A stretch of 7,753 nt of DNA from an uncultured Lachnospiraceae bacterium (GCA_902783095.1 CACZPX010000025.1:1-7753); one strand, 5' to 3'; positions 1-6,790 are shown, counted from the stretch's first letter. Notes: a model not told the origin generated them from the sequence alone. Numbers and translations are program-made.

Positions 1-1001
1 ACGACGTCGATGATCTCGGGGCGCTCCATGATCAGGTCCGCCATGTTCTTGTAGTGATACTCGATGGTGAGCTTCACCACGCCGTCGCCGTACTTCTCGT
101 TCAGGATCTTCTCGATGTGGCGCAGGGTCTCCTCGCGCACGCGGAAGGTCTCGCGGTTGTGATCGCGGATGATATAGGTCAGTTTGGCCTTCTCCACGTC
201 GCCTTCCATGTTGGTGAGGTGGAAGAAGCCCTCGCGGCCGTCGGTATGCGCCGGGATCTCGGTGCCGGGCAACAGGCTGTTGTACTCCATGGCGATCAGG
301 CTGGCGTTCTTCATCTTGTTCTTGGAGGAACCGGGATGGATGCTGTAGCCCGTCACGTCCACGAAGGCCGTGAGCGCGTTGAAGCACTCGTACGCCACGG
401 AATTGTTGGCGCCGCCGTCCACGGTGTAGGCAAAGTCCGCGCCGAACGCTTTCACGTCCAGGCCGCTCGCGCCGCCGTCCACCTCTTCGTCAGGCGTAAA
501 GGCGATGCAGATCTTGCCGTGCGGCACGTCGTTTTTCATCACGTACTCCGCCATGGTGAGGATCTCGGCGATGCCGGCCTTGTCGTCCGCGCCCAGCACG
601 GTGGTGCCGTCGGTGGTGATCAGTTCCATGCCCTTCAACTCGGCCAGGTGCGGGAAGTCCGCGGGGTCGAGCACGCGGCCTGCACCCAGTACCACGGCGT
701 TTCCGTCATAGTTGGGATGGACCTGCGGCTTTACGCCGTAGCCGTTGAAATCGGAGACCGTATCCATATGTGCGATAAAGCCGACTGCCGGCTTGTCCTC
801 ATAGCCGGGCGTAGCCGGGATATAGCCGGTCACGTAGCAGTCGTCCTGCAGATTGACGCCGCAGATGCCCATAGCGGTCATCTCGTCCTTTAAGACGCGG
901 GCCAGGTCGAACTGGCACTCCGTGGAGGGCTGATGGTCCACGCCCATGGCGGACGGCGTTGCGATCTGCACGTATTGCAAAAATCTCTCTTTAACTGTCA
1001 C
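1..1001 (-). CDS. pepT: Peptidase T (tripeptide aminopeptidase), C-terminus cut off by window edge
   Basis: This is a cytoplasmic zinc aminopeptidase of the M20 family that removes the N-terminal residue from tripeptides, so it takes part in peptide use. About 333 codons are present; family members are roughly 410 residues, so some 75 C-terminal residues, including the last metal-binding histidine, lie outside the window. Visible motifs are the metal-binding HMDT (His78, Asp80), the bridging Asp in LGADDKAG (about 140), the catalytic Glu pair in FTPDEEVDGG (about 172-173), a further metal Asp in YTVDGG (about 195), and the dimerisation-domain signature GYSIHPGSSKNKMKNA. These positions fit the known PepT numbering closely. 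I chose the GTG at 1001 because a perfect AAGGAGG lies seven bases upstream and the N-terminus VTVKERFLQYVQIAT is typical of the family. The reading frame is open throughout. It appears to have its own promoter. Identity is near certain. Confidence 0.96.
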   Translation of the reverse strand, partial: MTVKERFLQYVQIATPSAMGVDHQPSTECQFDLARVLKDEMTAMGICGVNLQDDCYVTGYIPATPGYEDKPAVGFIAHMDTVSDFNGYGVKPQVHPNYDGNAVVLGAGRVLDPADFPHLAELKGMELITTDGTTVLGADDKAGIAEILTMAEYVMKNDVPHGKICIAFTPDEEVDGGASGLDVKAFGADFAYTVDGGANNSVAYECFNALTAFVDVTGYSIHPGSSKNKMKNASLIAMEYNSLLPGTEIPAHTDGREGFFHLTNMEGDVEKAKLTYIIRDHNRETFRVREETLRHIEKILNEKYGDGVVKLTIEYHYKNMADLIMERPEIIDV

Positions 1002-1008
1002 GATGGAA

Positions 1009-1015
1009 CCTCCTT
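1009..1015 (-). promoter_or_regulatory. Ribosome binding site that fixes the GTG start of pepT
   Basis: AAGGAGG on the minus strand, seven bases before GTG at 1001. An ATG at 1018-1020 lies upstream of this site and is out of frame with pepT, so the GTG is the start. Confidence 0.9.
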
Positions 1016-1030
1016 GACATTGATAAAATA

Positions 1031-1059
1031 ATTTTAGCATCAAACGCACGGCAGTGCAA
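1031..1059 (-). promoter_or_regulatory. Sigma-A-type promoter of pepT
   Basis: On the minus strand a -35 element TTGCAC (1054-1059) is followed by a 17-base spacer and a -10 element TAAAAT (1031-1036), with TG one base before the -10 (extended -10). The -10 ends 29 bases before the GTG start. The -35 overlaps a small inverted repeat GCAC-N4-GTGC (1046-1057). I see no terminator between the upstream transporter gene and this promoter, so pepT may also receive read-through. The elements are seen in the sequence; activity is inferred. Confidence 0.7.
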
Positions 1060-1062
1060 TTT

Positions 1063-2307
1063 TTATTTATGCCTTCCTTTCCCGCGTCCGGCGGCGATCA
1101 GCTGCGTGAACAGGATGCTCACGGCCGCGATCCCGGCGCCCGTGAACATGGCGGGCGCGTAGGTCCCCGTAAGATCATAGGAATAGCCGATGGCGGAGAA
1201 GGATATCGCCTGCAGCGCCATCCGCACGATGGCCATATAGGCGACGATCTTCGCAAATTCGGCCGCCTTGAAGCGTTCCCGCACGAGCGCCAGGTTGGAG
1301 ACGCCCGTCACGGCAAAGAAGCCGCCCGTGGTAAAGGCCGCCGCGTACAGCACAAAGTCGGGGGCAGCCGGAAAGACCGCCAGCGTAAGGCAGCCAGAAC
1401 CGGACAATAACAGCAGCAGTACGGTGGAGCGCGCCGCGCCGATGCGGTCGCTGATCACGCCGGCCGCAAGCTTGGTCGCGATGTTGCCGATCATGCCGGC
1501 GGAGATCATGGAGGCGCCGAAGGCCGCGGAACGGCCGATGCTGTGCGCATAGCCGGAAAGATGCAGGGAAAGCGTGGCTGCAAAGGCGCACAGGCAGGCG
1601 GTCGCGTACAGCAGCACCGTCTTGCCCGAACGCAGCCCGGCCTTTTCCGCCTCGGCAAGCACGGGGGCGCCGCCGCGCTTCTTCTTTTGCGCCGCCTCCC
1701 CTTCCCCGTAGCGCTTCATGCCAAGCTCCGCAGGTTTTAACCGCACGGTCAGGATGGCCGGAAGCAGGAAGATCACTTCCAGCGCCGCGGCGATGCGGTA
1801 CACCGACCGCCAGCCGATGCTCTCGATCAGGGCGGCAAAGACGGGGCTTAAGATCGCGCCGATCACGCCGGCCACGGCCATATAGACCGCCATCGCGGTG
1901 CCGAGCCGTTTTTCAAACCAGTTTTCGATCACCACATTGCCCACGATCACGCCCGTAAACCCGTTGGCCGTGCCCAACAGTACGGCCACCAGGTAAAAGT
2001 GCCAGACGGCCGTTCCGAAGGACAGCAGCAGGTAGCAGGCCGCGCCCACCGCCACCGCGGCGGTCACCATGGTGCGAAGCCGCAGTTTCTGCATCACCCG
2101 TACCACCACGGGCGACAGCAGCCCCTGTACGATGTTCATGATGGTCTGATAAAGGGAGATATCCCCCACGCCCACGCCCAGCTCGTTGGCGACCGGCAGG
2201 TAAAAGACGCCCATGCTGTTGACGGCCAGGCCGGCCGTGACCGCGGAAAAGCCGCAGCAGGCCGCGACCGTCACCCAGTGAAAGTTCTTTTTGATAAACG
2301 CGTTCAA
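1063..2307 (-). CDS. Major facilitator superfamily transporter, TTG start
   Basis: This 414-residue polytopic membrane protein has the length and hydrophobic pattern of a 12-helix MFS carrier: six helices up to about residue 190, a charged cytoplasmic loop with KKKRGG at about 196-228, then six more. The loop between the second and third helices of the C-terminal half carries the MFS-like motif ISDRIG (285-290). The GWRSVY-then-LKPAELGMKRYGE region resembles the oxalate/formate-antiporter and monocarboxylate-type branch, but the substrate cannot be read from sequence. The start is TTG at 2307, one base after the TGA of the phosphopantetheinyl transferase gene, with AGAGGA eight bases upstream inside that gene. 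The next residues, NAFIKKNFHW, form the usual short positively charged cytoplasmic lead. It is the last gene of the five-gene operon. The general class is firm and the substrate is unknown. Confidence 0.92.
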   Translation of the reverse strand: MNAFIKKNFHWVTVAACCGFSAVTAGLAVNSMGVFYLPVANELGVGVGDISLYQTIMNIVQGLLSPVVVRVMQKLRLRTMVTAAVAVGAACYLLLSFGTAVWHFYLVAVLLGTANGFTGVIVGNVVIENWFEKRLGTAMAVYMAVAGVIGAILSPVFAALIESIGWRSVYRIAAALEVIFLLPAILTVRLKPAELGMKRYGEGEAAQKKKRGGAPVLAEAEKAGLRSGKTVLLYATACLCAFAATLSLHLSGYAHSIGRSAAFGASMISAGMIGNIATKLAAGVISDRIGAARSTVLLLLLSGSGCLTLAVFPAAPDFVLYAAAFTTGGFFAVTGVSNLALVRERFKAAEFAKIVAYMAIVRMALQAISFSAIGYSYDLTGTYAPAMFTGAGIAAVSILFTQLIAAGRGKGRHK

Positions 2308-2308
2308 T

Positions 2309-2878
2309 TCAATAGTCCTCTGTCACGTCAGGATTTATATAAGAAGTGCAGACGGCAGCCGAAACGCCGTCTCCCATCGGAATGTGCAGCAGATGAAGCC
2401 CGGCCGCCGCGGCCCGCTTCTCCGCATCCATAGGCGCAAGCAGCAGGCGAAGTCCCGCGCCGTCGTATTTGGCGTAGGCCTCTTTCTGCGTCCAGATATC
2501 ATAAAACGTGCGGACCGGATCCGCCGAGGCGGCGACGGCCGCGCGCTCTTCTTCGCCATAGCAGCGCCGCAGCACGCTCTCCCGCACAGGGCCGTGCACC
2601 TGCACGTCCGCGCCCACACGCCTATCGCTTACGGCGCACAGCAGAAACCGGCCGGAGTGTGACAGGTTAAAGTCAAAGCCGGCGTCCCGGATATAGGGGC
2701 GTCCGTCCTCGTCCCGCAAAAATTCCGCAGCGGGTTCCCGCAGCAGGCCGTGCGCAGCAAGGACCGCCAGCAGCAGCCGGATCCCCTCCGCGTGCGGGTC
2801 AGGCGTCCGGGTCTTCTTCCGCGTAGACGGCATCGTGCCGTCCGCCGGCGGCAGCGTTCTTCTCGCTACGATCAGCAT
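2309..2878 (-). CDS. Sfp-type 4'-phosphopantetheinyl transferase
   Basis: Enzymes of this superfamily move the phosphopantetheine arm of coenzyme A onto a serine of acyl or peptidyl carrier proteins in the cytoplasm. The motifs appear in order: FNLSHSG (70-76), VGADVQVH (88-95) and FYDIWTQKEAYAK (125-137). The last holds the expected metal-binding Glu133 and catalytic Lys137; Asp91 is the first metal-binding acid. The usual second acid of the GxDxE motif is Gln93 here. At 189 residues it is a little short for an Sfp-type enzyme. The start is uncertain: ATG at 2878 gives an 80-base overlap with scpB and only a weak, distant GGGAG upstream; ATG at 2833 gives a 35-base overlap but no clear ribosome binding site. 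Recognisable family sequence begins near residue 33. No carrier-protein gene or synthase lies in the window, so the substrate is unknown; general fatty-acid ACP activation is possible. Confidence 0.9.
   Translation of the reverse strand: MLIVARRTLPPADGTMPSTRKKTRTPDPHAEGIRLLLAVLAAHGLLREPAAEFLRDEDGRPYIRDAGFDFNLSHSGRFLLCAVSDRRVGADVQVHGPVRESVLRRCYGEEERAAVAASADPVRTFYDIWTQKEAYAKYDGAGLRLLLAPMDAEKRAAAAGLHLLHIPMGDGVSAAVCTSYINPDVTEDY
2316..2321 (-). promoter_or_regulatory. Ribosome binding site for the TTG-started MFS gene
   Basis: AGAGGA on the minus strand lies within the last codons of the upstream PPTase gene, eight bases before TTG at 2307. Together with the TGA-A-TTG junction it suggests translational coupling. 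Confidence 0.6.
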
Positions 2879-3440
2879 CTTCGGTATACACTCCCACTTC
2901 GTCCTGCACGTTCCGCCTGATCTCTTCCTCTTCCGCCAGATCGATGTCCGGCAGGTTGTCCAGCGTCTCTATAGGGAAATGCCGCAGGAATTCATCCGTC
3001 GTCTTATAGGTCATGGGGCGGCCGGGGGTCTGCAGCCTGCCGGCCTCCTCTATCAGCCCGTACTCAGTCAGGCGCTCGATCGCGTGCGTGCAGCTTACGC
3101 CGCGGATCCGCTCGATCTCCGCCCTGGTGATGGGCTGCTTGTAGGCGATGATGGAGAGCGTCTCCAACAGCACCTCCGTCAGCCGGTAGCGCTTGGGCCG
3201 GGACACCAGTTTGATGAGCGACGGGAAGACCGACGGATCGGTGGTCAGCTGCCAGGCGTCTTCCAGCCGCAGCAGGCGGATACCGTGTCCCTCTTCCTCA
3301 TAGTGGGCCTGCAGCGCGCGCAGCGCCGCCGCGGTCTCCTCCGTGCCGCATTCCAGCGCGCCGGCCAGGTCTTCCGTGTTCACGGGATCTCCCGATGCAA
3401 ACAGGATGCCCTCAAGTATCGTCAGGTTCTTTTCCAGCAT
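2799..3440 (-). CDS. scpB: Segregation and condensation protein B
   Basis: ScpB is the KITE-type accessory subunit of the bacterial SMC-ScpAB complex; a dimer binds ScpA and helps condense and separate replicated chromosomes. The 213-residue product shows two winged-helix domains. The first begins LTILEGILFASGDPV (6-20) and ends near residue 80; the second holds the strongest family signature, LSIIAYKQPITRAEIERIRG (95-114), followed by GRPMTYKTTDEFLRHF (140-155) and the closing ETLDNLPDI. The last 45 residues or so form an acidic, low-complexity tail. The start ATG at 3440 has AGAGGTG seven bases upstream and lies inside scpA, giving a 29-base overlap typical of coupled scpA-scpB pairs. The downstream PPTase gene overlaps the tail. 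Confidence 0.96.
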   Translation of the reverse strand: MLEKNLTILEGILFASGDPVNTEDLAGALECGTEETAAALRALQAHYEEEGHGIRLLRLEDAWQLTTDPSVFPSLIKLVSRPKRYRLTEVLLETLSIIAYKQPITRAEIERIRGVSCTHAIERLTEYGLIEEAGRLQTPGRPMTYKTTDEFLRHFPIETLDNLPDIDLAEEEEIRRNVQDEVGVYTEDADRSEKNAAAGGRHDAVYAEEDPDA

Positions 3441-4182
3441 GTTCCGTCACCTCTAAGATCAGATCGTCTCCGTCCTCTTCGTTCGTCAGCCGCAGGTCGC
3501 CGGCCTTTAAAAGTTCCAGCACCGCCAGGAAGGTGACGATCACCTCGTCCCGCGTCTTTTTGCCGTCAAACAGATGCCGGAAAGACTGCCGCTTTTTGCG
3601 CGTCACGGCCTGCCGCACCTGCCTGATGCCGGTCTCGATGGGGATCACCTCGTGCGTGATCTTTCCCACGCCGCGCTGCGCCTGCGCCTCCCGCTCCCTG
3701 TGCTGGTTTAAGACCTCCTCAAAGATGCGGTGCAGCCGCATCAGATCCACGCCTTCCAGCAGGCGGTCCATATCCACGGGCGGCCGGTATTCCGCCACCT
3801 CTTTCGGCAGCATCTCCGGCCGGAACAGGAGGTTTTCTCCCTCTACGGACAGGTCCTGCAGCTCGCCGGCCAGGAGTTTGTATTTCCGGTATTCGATGAG
3901 CCTTGCCACCAGTTCGGCGCGCGGATCCTCTTCTTCCTCCTCGGCCTCTTCCTCCTGCGGCAGGAGCATGCGCGCCTTGATGTCCAGCAGCGTCGCGGCC
4001 ATCAGTAAAAAATCGCTCATCAGATCCAGATCCACCTCTTCCATATCTGCGATATAGGCGAGGTACTGATCCGTGATCTCGGCGATCGGGATGTCATAGA
4101 TATCTACTTTGTTCTTGCTGATCAGGTGCAGCAAAAGCGCCAGCGGGCCCTCAAAGGCCGGCAGCTTAACATTCAGTTGCAT
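3412..4182 (-). CDS. scpA: Segregation and condensation protein A (kleisin)
   Basis: ScpA is the kleisin that bridges the two heads of the SMC dimer and binds ScpB. The N-terminus, LPAFEGPLALLLHLISKNKV (7-26) followed by DIYDIPIAEITDQYL, is the diagnostic helical domain that contacts the SMC neck. MSDFLLMAATLLDIKARMLLP (55-75) follows, then an acidic run with mostly Glu (77-86). The middle, about 110-175, is the ScpB-binding linker. The C-terminal winged helix that caps the other SMC head includes FDGKKTRDEVIVTFLAVLEL (205-224) and LLKAGDLRLTN. Its length of 256 residues is normal. ATG at 4182 has AAGAGGA eight bases upstream and overlaps the preceding phosphoesterase gene by 17 bases. The SMC partner is not in the window. 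Confidence 0.97.
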   Translation of the reverse strand: MQLNVKLPAFEGPLALLLHLISKNKVDIYDIPIAEITDQYLAYIADMEEVDLDLMSDFLLMAATLLDIKARMLLPQEEEAEEEEEDPRAELVARLIEYRKYKLLAGELQDLSVEGENLLFRPEMLPKEVAEYRPPVDMDRLLEGVDLMRLHRIFEEVLNQHREREAQAQRGVGKITHEVIPIETGIRQVRQAVTRKKRQSFRHLFDGKKTRDEVIVTFLAVLELLKAGDLRLTNEEDGDDLILEVTEHAGKEPDDT

Positions 4183-5002
4183 GGGGCACGTCCTCTTGGG
4201 AAGGATACAGCGTGATCAGAACGATCTCCGGCGGATTGTTGAAACGCGGCGGAAACTTGGGCGAAGCGATGCCGCCCGATACGATCATCTCGCGTCCGTC
4301 CTCACGATAGCGTCCGTAGTCGTAGCCGGGGAAAAAGGTCCTGTGCGGAGACAGCAGCCCGCCGTATATCGGCAGGCGGATCATGCCGCCGTGGATGTGG
4401 CCGCTCACCACCAGATCCGCGCCCCAGTCCAGATAGGCCTTGAAATACTCGGGCGTATGCGCCAGCAGGACCGTATAGGCCTGCGGATCGGCCTCGCCCA
4501 GCAGACTGTTTAAGAACGCGGTATCGACCGGACCGTGCGCCGCCTTTTTGCTGTAGTAACTGACCGGGAGGTCCAGCCCCACAAAGCGCACCCGCTTGCG
4601 GGCGACGTACAGGCCCTTGTTGTTTAAAACGTTCACGCCGAAATGCCGCAGGACCTTCAGATAGGCGCCGTAATATCCGCCGCCCCCGTTGCGCTCCGCA
4701 AACCGCTGCTCGTGGTTGCCGTTGGCGTACAGGACGGGGCAGACGGCCGTCAGCTTTTTAAAAAGCGGGATCATGTGCTCGTAGCCGCCCCTGGGGCTCT
4801 TGTCGTTGTAATTCTTGTTGACCGCATCCCCGGGCAGCAGGATCACGTCCGGTCCCAGTTCGCGCACCTGCGCGATCAGATCGGCGTTGTGCCGCCCGAT
4901 CTCACAGTTGTGCAGATCAGACAAAAGAGCCATCCGGTAACCGGACAGCTCTTTCGGGATCTTGCTGTTTATCACGTTATAACGGGTAATCGCCAGTGTC
5001 AT
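4166..5002 (-). CDS. Calcineurin-like metallophosphoesterase (YkuE/YaeI-type)
   Basis: This is a binuclear-metal phosphoesterase. The full set of family motifs is visible in order: SDLHN (Asp29, His31), GDAVN (Asp59), GNHE (Asn96, His97), LLAHTPEYF (His182) and GHIHGG (His202, His204). The GHIHGGMIRLPIYGGLLSP stretch and the closing GIASPKFPPRFNNPPEIVLITL are typical of the YkuE/YaeI-like branch, whose members act on phosphodiester or pyrophosphate bonds; the substrate here is unknown. At 278 residues it is of normal length for the catalytic domain alone. I see no signal peptide or membrane helix at the N-terminus, so it is probably cytoplasmic, unlike exported members. ATG at 5002 has AAGAGG eight bases upstream. 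It is the first gene of the operon and overlaps scpA by 17 bases. A chromosome-related role is not implied by this placement. Confidence 0.93.
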   Translation of the reverse strand: MTLAITRYNVINSKIPKELSGYRMALLSDLHNCEIGRHNADLIAQVRELGPDVILLPGDAVNKNYNDKSPRGGYEHMIPLFKKLTAVCPVLYANGNHEQRFAERNGGGGYYGAYLKVLRHFGVNVLNNKGLYVARKRVRFVGLDLPVSYYSKKAAHGPVDTAFLNSLLGEADPQAYTVLLAHTPEYFKAYLDWGADLVVSGHIHGGMIRLPIYGGLLSPHRTFFPGYDYGRYREDGREMIVSGGIASPKFPPRFNNPPEIVLITLYPSQEDVPHATEC

Positions 5003-5027
5003 GATCGTTTCCTCTTCCGGTCAATCC

Positions 5028-5056
5028 ACTATATCATGACCGGGGGAAAATCGCAA
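5028..5056 (-). promoter_or_regulatory. Sigma-A-type promoter of the phosphoesterase-scpAB-PPTase-MFS operon
   Basis: On the minus strand TTGCGA (-35, 5051-5056), a 17-base spacer, then TATAGT (-10, 5028-5033) with a TG at the extended -10 position. The -10 ends 25 bases before the ATG at 5002, so the leader is short. It sits in the only non-coding gap between htrA and the scp operon. The match to consensus is good; use in vivo is inferred. Confidence 0.75.
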
Positions 5057-5088
5057 CGGCACGTTTCCGTGGCGTCTTGCCCAAAAGC

Positions 5089-6783
5089 TTACTGGCCCTG
5101 CTGGCCGCGCCCGTTCTGGCCGGACGGCGTATCGTTTGCGGGCATGTCCTTGGCGCTGCCGAGCGTGATCTGATACTCATGGGACACGTACTCGTTGCCT
5201 TCCAGCTCGCTCACCACGACGGTCACGGTCTCGCCCGCCGCATAGTAGGTGAGCAGTTCCTTTAAGCCGGCCATGGTGGTCACGGTCTCGTCGTCAAAGG
5301 TGGTCAGGATGCTGCCGGCCTTGATCCCGGCCTTCTCGCAGGGGCCGTTCTCCGTGACCTTTGCGATGTACACGCCGTTCGGCATGCCGTACATGGCTGC
5401 CGCGTAGGCGGTCACGTCCTGGCCGGAGATGCCGATATAGCTCGCGTCCTCATCCGAAACGGTGCTGCGCTGCACCTTGTTCAGGATCCGCTCAATGATG
5501 GGGATGACCGTGTCGATGGGGATCGCGTAGCCCATGCCCTCAACGTCCGTGGAAGCGTACTTGGCGGAGTTGATGCCGATCAGTTCGCCGCTCATATTGA
5601 GCAGCGCGCCGCCGGAGTTGCCGGGGTTGATGGCCGCATCCGTCTGCAGCAGAGGCGCGGTGGAGGTGGAAACGGTGCGGTTCAAGGCGCTCACGATACC
5701 GGTCGTCACAGACTGGCCCTGACCCAGCGCGTTGCCGATGGCGACGACCTGCTGCCCGATCTTAAGGGCGTCGGAGCTTCCGATGGAGATCTTCGCGATA
5801 TTCTGCTTCGTTTCCTCGGTCAGGTCCGCAAGTTTTACGTAGATCAGCGCCACGTCCACGCCGGCGTCGCTGCCCTTTACGGTCGCGTCATAGACGCTGT
5901 CGTCGCAGAAGCTGACGGACAGGGAATCCGCGCCTTCAATCACGTGGTGGTTGGTCACGATCAGCAGATCGGTGTCGCTCTGCCCCACGATGATACCGGA
6001 GCCGGCACTCTGCACTTCCCGGGAACCGCCGCCGTTATCGCCGTAGCCAAAGCCCCACATGGAGTAGTAATTCTGCATCTCCTGCACGGAGGTGTTGGTG
6101 ATCGCCACGATGGCCGGCAGCGAGACCTCCGCAACGTTGCTCACGTCCAGCTGCATGCCGGCGGAAGAATTCTCCGTGGCCGCCTTGGTGGCGAGCTTCC
6201 AGGTGCCCTCTGTGTTTTTGTTCTCGCCGGTCTTGTTCTCCGCGGTGATCTCGCCGTCTGCGGCCTTCGTCTCGCCCAGGCTGTTCATGTCGTCGCGGGA
6301 AAACGCCGTCGCCGTCTGCGGATCGTCGGAAAACGCTTTGGCGGCAAAGTATCCGCCCACACCCGCCAGGCCCAGCATCACGACGGCCAGGACCACGGCC
6401 AGGACCTTTCTGCCGGTCCCCTTCTTTTTTCTGCCGCCCGCGGGCGCCTGTGCGGTATTGCCATAGCCCGTGTAGCCGTAAGCGGCGCGGTTCTGTTCCG
6501 AACCGTAACCGGTGTTGTCGTCATACCGTGTTGTCCGGTAGCCGTTCGCATCCGTGTAGGTGCCGTTCTGATATGTGTTAGGCTCCCCGTAGGAACCGTA
6601 AAAACCGTTGTTGGTGTAGCTGCCGGTATAGCCTGCGTTCTGCCGGCCCTGCGGCTCATAGTCCGGCCCCTCCTGCGGGATCCGGCCGTAGCGGTATTCG
6701 CCGTTTACGAAACCGGTGTTCTGCGAAGGCTGACCGTTCTCCGTATTATCCGTATTTTCATAGCTGTCGTATTCGGTACTCAT
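5089..6783 (-). CDS. Membrane-anchored HtrA/DegP-like serine protease with one PDZ domain
   Basis: This is an envelope quality-control protease of the S1C family. The 564 residues divide as follows. A cytoplasmic tail (1-125) is rich in Tyr, Gly, Asn and Thr and contains GYG/GYT-type repeats. A basic patch (GRKKKGTGRK, 117-126) precedes one membrane helix (about 127-148, VLAVVLAVVMLGLAGVGGYF), giving an N-in topology. A polar linker spans about 150-210. The protease domain (about 211-440) has His280 in TNHHVIEGA, Asp310 in GVDVALIYV and Ser390 in NPGNSGGALL, so the triad is complete. A single PDZ domain (about 447-543) contains GVYIAKVTENGPCEKAGIKA. The tail is Gly/Gln-rich. A loop at about 236-256 (YYSMWGFGYG then GGGS) fits the family's regulatory LA loop. 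ATG at 6783 has AGGAGGT seven bases upstream. It appears monocistronic, though no strong terminator follows. Whether it is DegP-, HtrA- or HtrB-equivalent cannot be decided here. Confidence 0.95.
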   Translation of the reverse strand: MSTEYDSYENTDNTENGQPSQNTGFVNGEYRYGRIPQEGPDYEPQGRQNAGYTGSYTNNGFYGSYGEPNTYQNGTYTDANGYRTTRYDDNTGYGSEQNRAAYGYTGYGNTAQAPAGGRKKKGTGRKVLAVVLAVVMLGLAGVGGYFAAKAFSDDPQTATAFSRDDMNSLGETKAADGEITAENKTGENKNTEGTWKLATKAATENSSAGMQLDVSNVAEVSLPAIVAITNTSVQEMQNYYSMWGFGYGDNGGGSREVQSAGSGIIVGQSDTDLLIVTNHHVIEGADSLSVSFCDDSVYDATVKGSDAGVDVALIYVKLADLTEETKQNIAKISIGSSDALKIGQQVVAIGNALGQGQSVTTGIVSALNRTVSTSTAPLLQTDAAINPGNSGGALLNMSGELIGINSAKYASTDVEGMGYAIPIDTVIPIIERILNKVQRSTVSDEDASYIGISGQDVTAYAAAMYGMPNGVYIAKVTENGPCEKAGIKAGSILTTFDDETVTTMAGLKELLTYYAAGETVTVVVSELEGNEYVSHEYQITLGSAKDMPANDTPSGQNGRGQQGQ

Positions 6784-6790
6784 TGTCTTG

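Noticed and set aside
54..893. A 279-codon open frame on the plus strand opposite pepT
   Set aside because: It is antisense to a clear peptidase T with all catalytic motifs, has no ribosome binding site of note and has a His/Val/Ala-rich composition typical of a GC-rich shadow frame.
1..1001. Possible broken pepT, since no stop or full-length frame is seen
   Set aside because: The minus-strand frame is open from GTG at 1001 to base 3 with all motifs in order; it is simply cut by the window edge.
2835..3536. Plus-strand open frame of 233 codons over scpB
   Set aside because: It is antisense to conserved ScpB and the end of ScpA; composition is that of a shadow frame.
3395..4057. Plus-strand Ser/Arg-rich frame of 220 codons over scpA
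   Set aside because: The Ser/Arg bias is the reverse-complement image of the Glu- and Leu-rich kleisin codons; no independent coding evidence.
5060..5071. Hairpin CACG-GAAA-CGTG downstream of htrA as a terminator
   Set aside because: Only four base pairs, with a mismatch outside them and no T-tract directly after it; too weak to call a terminator.
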